Source: Pseudobdellovibrionaceae bacterium
GTDB taxonomy: Bacteria > Bdellovibrionota > Bdellovibrionia > Bdellovibrionales > Bdellovibrionaceae
DNA: 33,080 nucleotides
Reading direction: 5' to 3'
NCBI GenBank assembly: GCA_021731025.1
Contig: JAKFYD010000049.1
Span: 1-33,080, forward strand
Below are positions 31,810-33,080 of the stretch, piece by piece. Under the pieces are notes generated by a model. That model saw nothing but the letters and a program-made list of their open reading frames with translations, searched no databases and was not told the DNA's origin. The first letter of the stretch is position 1; each line of letters begins with the position of its first letter. Both the position numbers and the translations under genes were made by a program.

Positions 31810-32763
31810 ATGAACTTTAAAAAATATGTTTTAGTTTTCTTTACTTTGCTAGCGATAATTTTTTTTATGAATTGCAGTCGATTTGCTACTGTTGATCAAT
31901 GGAATACAAATTCACTGAATGAGTCTTCTTTAAACAGCCCTGTTGATGATAATCAGTTGGATGAAGTTCCTCTGCCACAGATGAATCCTCAGCCATCTCC
32001 ACAACCGATGCCGGCTCCTTCATCCGTTGAGGCTTGGCCTAATGAGCCTAAAAATTTTAAAGTAAGAATTGATTGCGGTTTTGAAACTCCGACTTGCGAT
32101 GGAAAATTGTTGGATCCCTACAAAACGGCGGGGAATAATTTGACGACACAAATGGATATGACGGCTCCACTTTCTGGACCTCACGTGATGCGCTCGACGG
32201 AGAATTATAAGACTGGTAATGGAGGAACACAACTTCATTACATCGATAAAGATCTTGTTAAGGAAATTTACGTTGGGTTTTGGTGGCGCACAAATCCTGA
32301 GTTTACTGGCAATAGTCCGAACGCAAATAAAACTTTTTTTATTCGTGGAACCCAGGGTGGACAAAATGGAGTATTTTATTTGCGAACTAATCCTGGCGAT
32401 CCCAAAGTGCTGTACTGGTCGACTCAAATGGCAAATAATTTAGATCAGTGTCATGGGGCTCCTGATCAAGATGCTTGCTGGCCCAATGTAAATACAACGC
32501 CGATTGTTCCCGGGAAATGGTACCGGGTCGAAGTCTACATGAAAGCGAGCAGTTGCCCGACTTGCCACGATGGTGCAGTAAAATGGTGGATTACGCCGAA
32601 AGGTGGTGCACCTCTTTTACAAGGCGATTTCCCTAACTTTGCCTATGGTCCACTTGTTAACGAGTGGCTTTGGTCAGAGACTTGGGATGGGGCAGGTAAC
32701 GGAGCCGGCTTTAGCAGTGATCCTGCACATTTTATAGATCATTTGCGCATTAGCATGCCTTAA
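31810..32763 (+). CDS. Lipoprotein 5, ConA-like domain
   Basis: This 317-residue protein has a short signal ending FMNC (C22) followed by SRFAT, a Pro/Gln/Met-rich spacer (about 55-75) and a concanavalin-like domain (about 78-317). Landmarks are WPNEPKNFKVRIDC, YVGFWWRTN, KWYRVEVYMKASS, DGAVKWW and a closing HFIDHLRIS. The segment CPTCHDG adds Cys residues not present in the relatives. ATG 31810 lies 18 nt after the stop of lipoprotein 4. Its TAA overlaps the stop of hisS on the other strand through TTAA. Glycan recognition or cleavage is an inference from fold resemblance. Confidence 0.82.
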   Translation: MNFKKYVLVFFTLLAIIFFMNCSRFATVDQWNTNSLNESSLNSPVDDNQLDEVPLPQMNPQPSPQPMPAPSSVEAWPNEPKNFKVRIDCGFETPTCDGKLLDPYKTAGNNLTTQMDMTAPLSGPHVMRSTENYKTGNGGTQLHYIDKDLVKEIYVGFWWRTNPEFTGNSPNANKTFFIRGTQGGQNGVFYLRTNPGDPKVLYWSTQMANNLDQCHGAPDQDACWPNVNTTPIVPGKWYRVEVYMKASSCPTCHDGAVKWWITPKGGAPLLQGDFPNFAYGPLVNEWLWSETWDGAGNGAGFSSDPAHFIDHLRISMP

Positions 32764-33080
32764 AATTCAAATTTTACTAGTTCGCCCGATGAGATTGTTT
32801 GCTGTTCACCGCTGGCGAAATTTTTAATTGTTACTTTTTTCTGCGAAACCTCATCACTCCCTAAAATTAGCACGTGAGAAGCTCCAAGAGTATTCGCCTT
32901 TTTCATTTTTTTTCCGAAATTCCCATTCCACAAAATTTCGACATTGATTCCGCGCTTGCGTAGCACTTGGGCTATGTTCAGGCTTTCGCTTTCCCCAGCT
33001 TCATCGGCAGGTGCAATGGCCACGAGTTGCTTTTGTTGTTGTGAAGGAGCTACCAGTTGTGCGAGCTCGCTCAATCTTTC
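32760..33080 (-). CDS. hisS: Histidyl-tRNA synthetase, C-terminal part
   Basis: This is the 3' end of a minus-strand gene that continues past the window edge. The visible 106 residues start at ERLSELAQLV, which fits the end of class II motif 3 (GxERL), and run through the HGTP anticodon-binding domain (VAIAPADEAGESESLNIAQV, then LRKRGINVEI, KMKKANTLGASHVLILG and a final beta strand). HisRS charges tRNA-His. No start is visible. It is convergent with lipoprotein 5. Confidence 0.9.
   Translation of the reverse strand, partial: ERLSELAQLVAPSQQQKQLVAIAPADEAGESESLNIAQVLRKRGINVEILWNGNFGKKMKKANTLGASHVLILGSDEVSQKKVTIKNFASGEQQTISSGELVKFEF

Overview
The window looks like chromosome from a Bdellovibrio-type predatory bacterium (Bdellovibrionota). 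This is inferred from gene content and style, not from a search: moderate GC, very tight operons, many exported proteins of unknown family, a duplicated M16 protease pair, orphan fliL, a TPR/winged-helix regulator, and many surface lipoproteins and pilin-like proteins. No tRNA, rRNA, CRISPR array, phage module or transposase was seen.

Region 1 (1-1590) holds an unrecognised ORF beside a perfect 34-bp tandem duplication, then a secreted HExxH metalloprotease. Region 2 (1750-6510) is a housekeeping and membrane-proteolysis block: rpsA (six S1 domains) with promoter and terminator, sppA, a HIT protein, a rhomboid protease, a 57-residue small protein, and a roughly 120-bp intergenic inverted repeat. 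Region 3 (6520-12640) has an exported L,D-transpeptidase with an NTF2-like tail, an orphan fliL, an M16 protease pair (one catalytic, one lipoprotein without the zinc motif), and a tandem pair of membrane-anchored paralogues. Region 4 (12646-16375) is a LysR regulator convergent with the tight operon nrdR-nusB-two unknown genes-ppsR. Region 5 (16507-21499) has two predicted outer-membrane barrels, an RsmB-type rRNA methyltransferase, a secreted Gly/Pro-rich protein and lgt.

Region 6 (about 21500-32763) is the most interesting part. It carries three type IV pilin-like genes: one without a leader peptide, one fused to a complete seven-repeat RCC1-type propeller, and one with a Gly-rich linker and Cys-rich tip. 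Next come a divergent TPR/winged-helix regulator and five consecutive lipoproteins with a concanavalin-like (polysaccharide-lyase-like) C-terminal domain. Three of the lipoprotein genes share a 16-nt motif placed 67-68 nt before the start codon, and all five have an unusual Asn-Cys lipobox. I infer a surface-recognition locus: pilus-tip proteins plus glycan-binding or glycan-cleaving lipoproteins, possibly controlled by the TPR regulator. lgt, the enzyme that lipidates lipoproteins, lies just upstream and has an unusual insertion. The window ends inside hisS on the minus strand.
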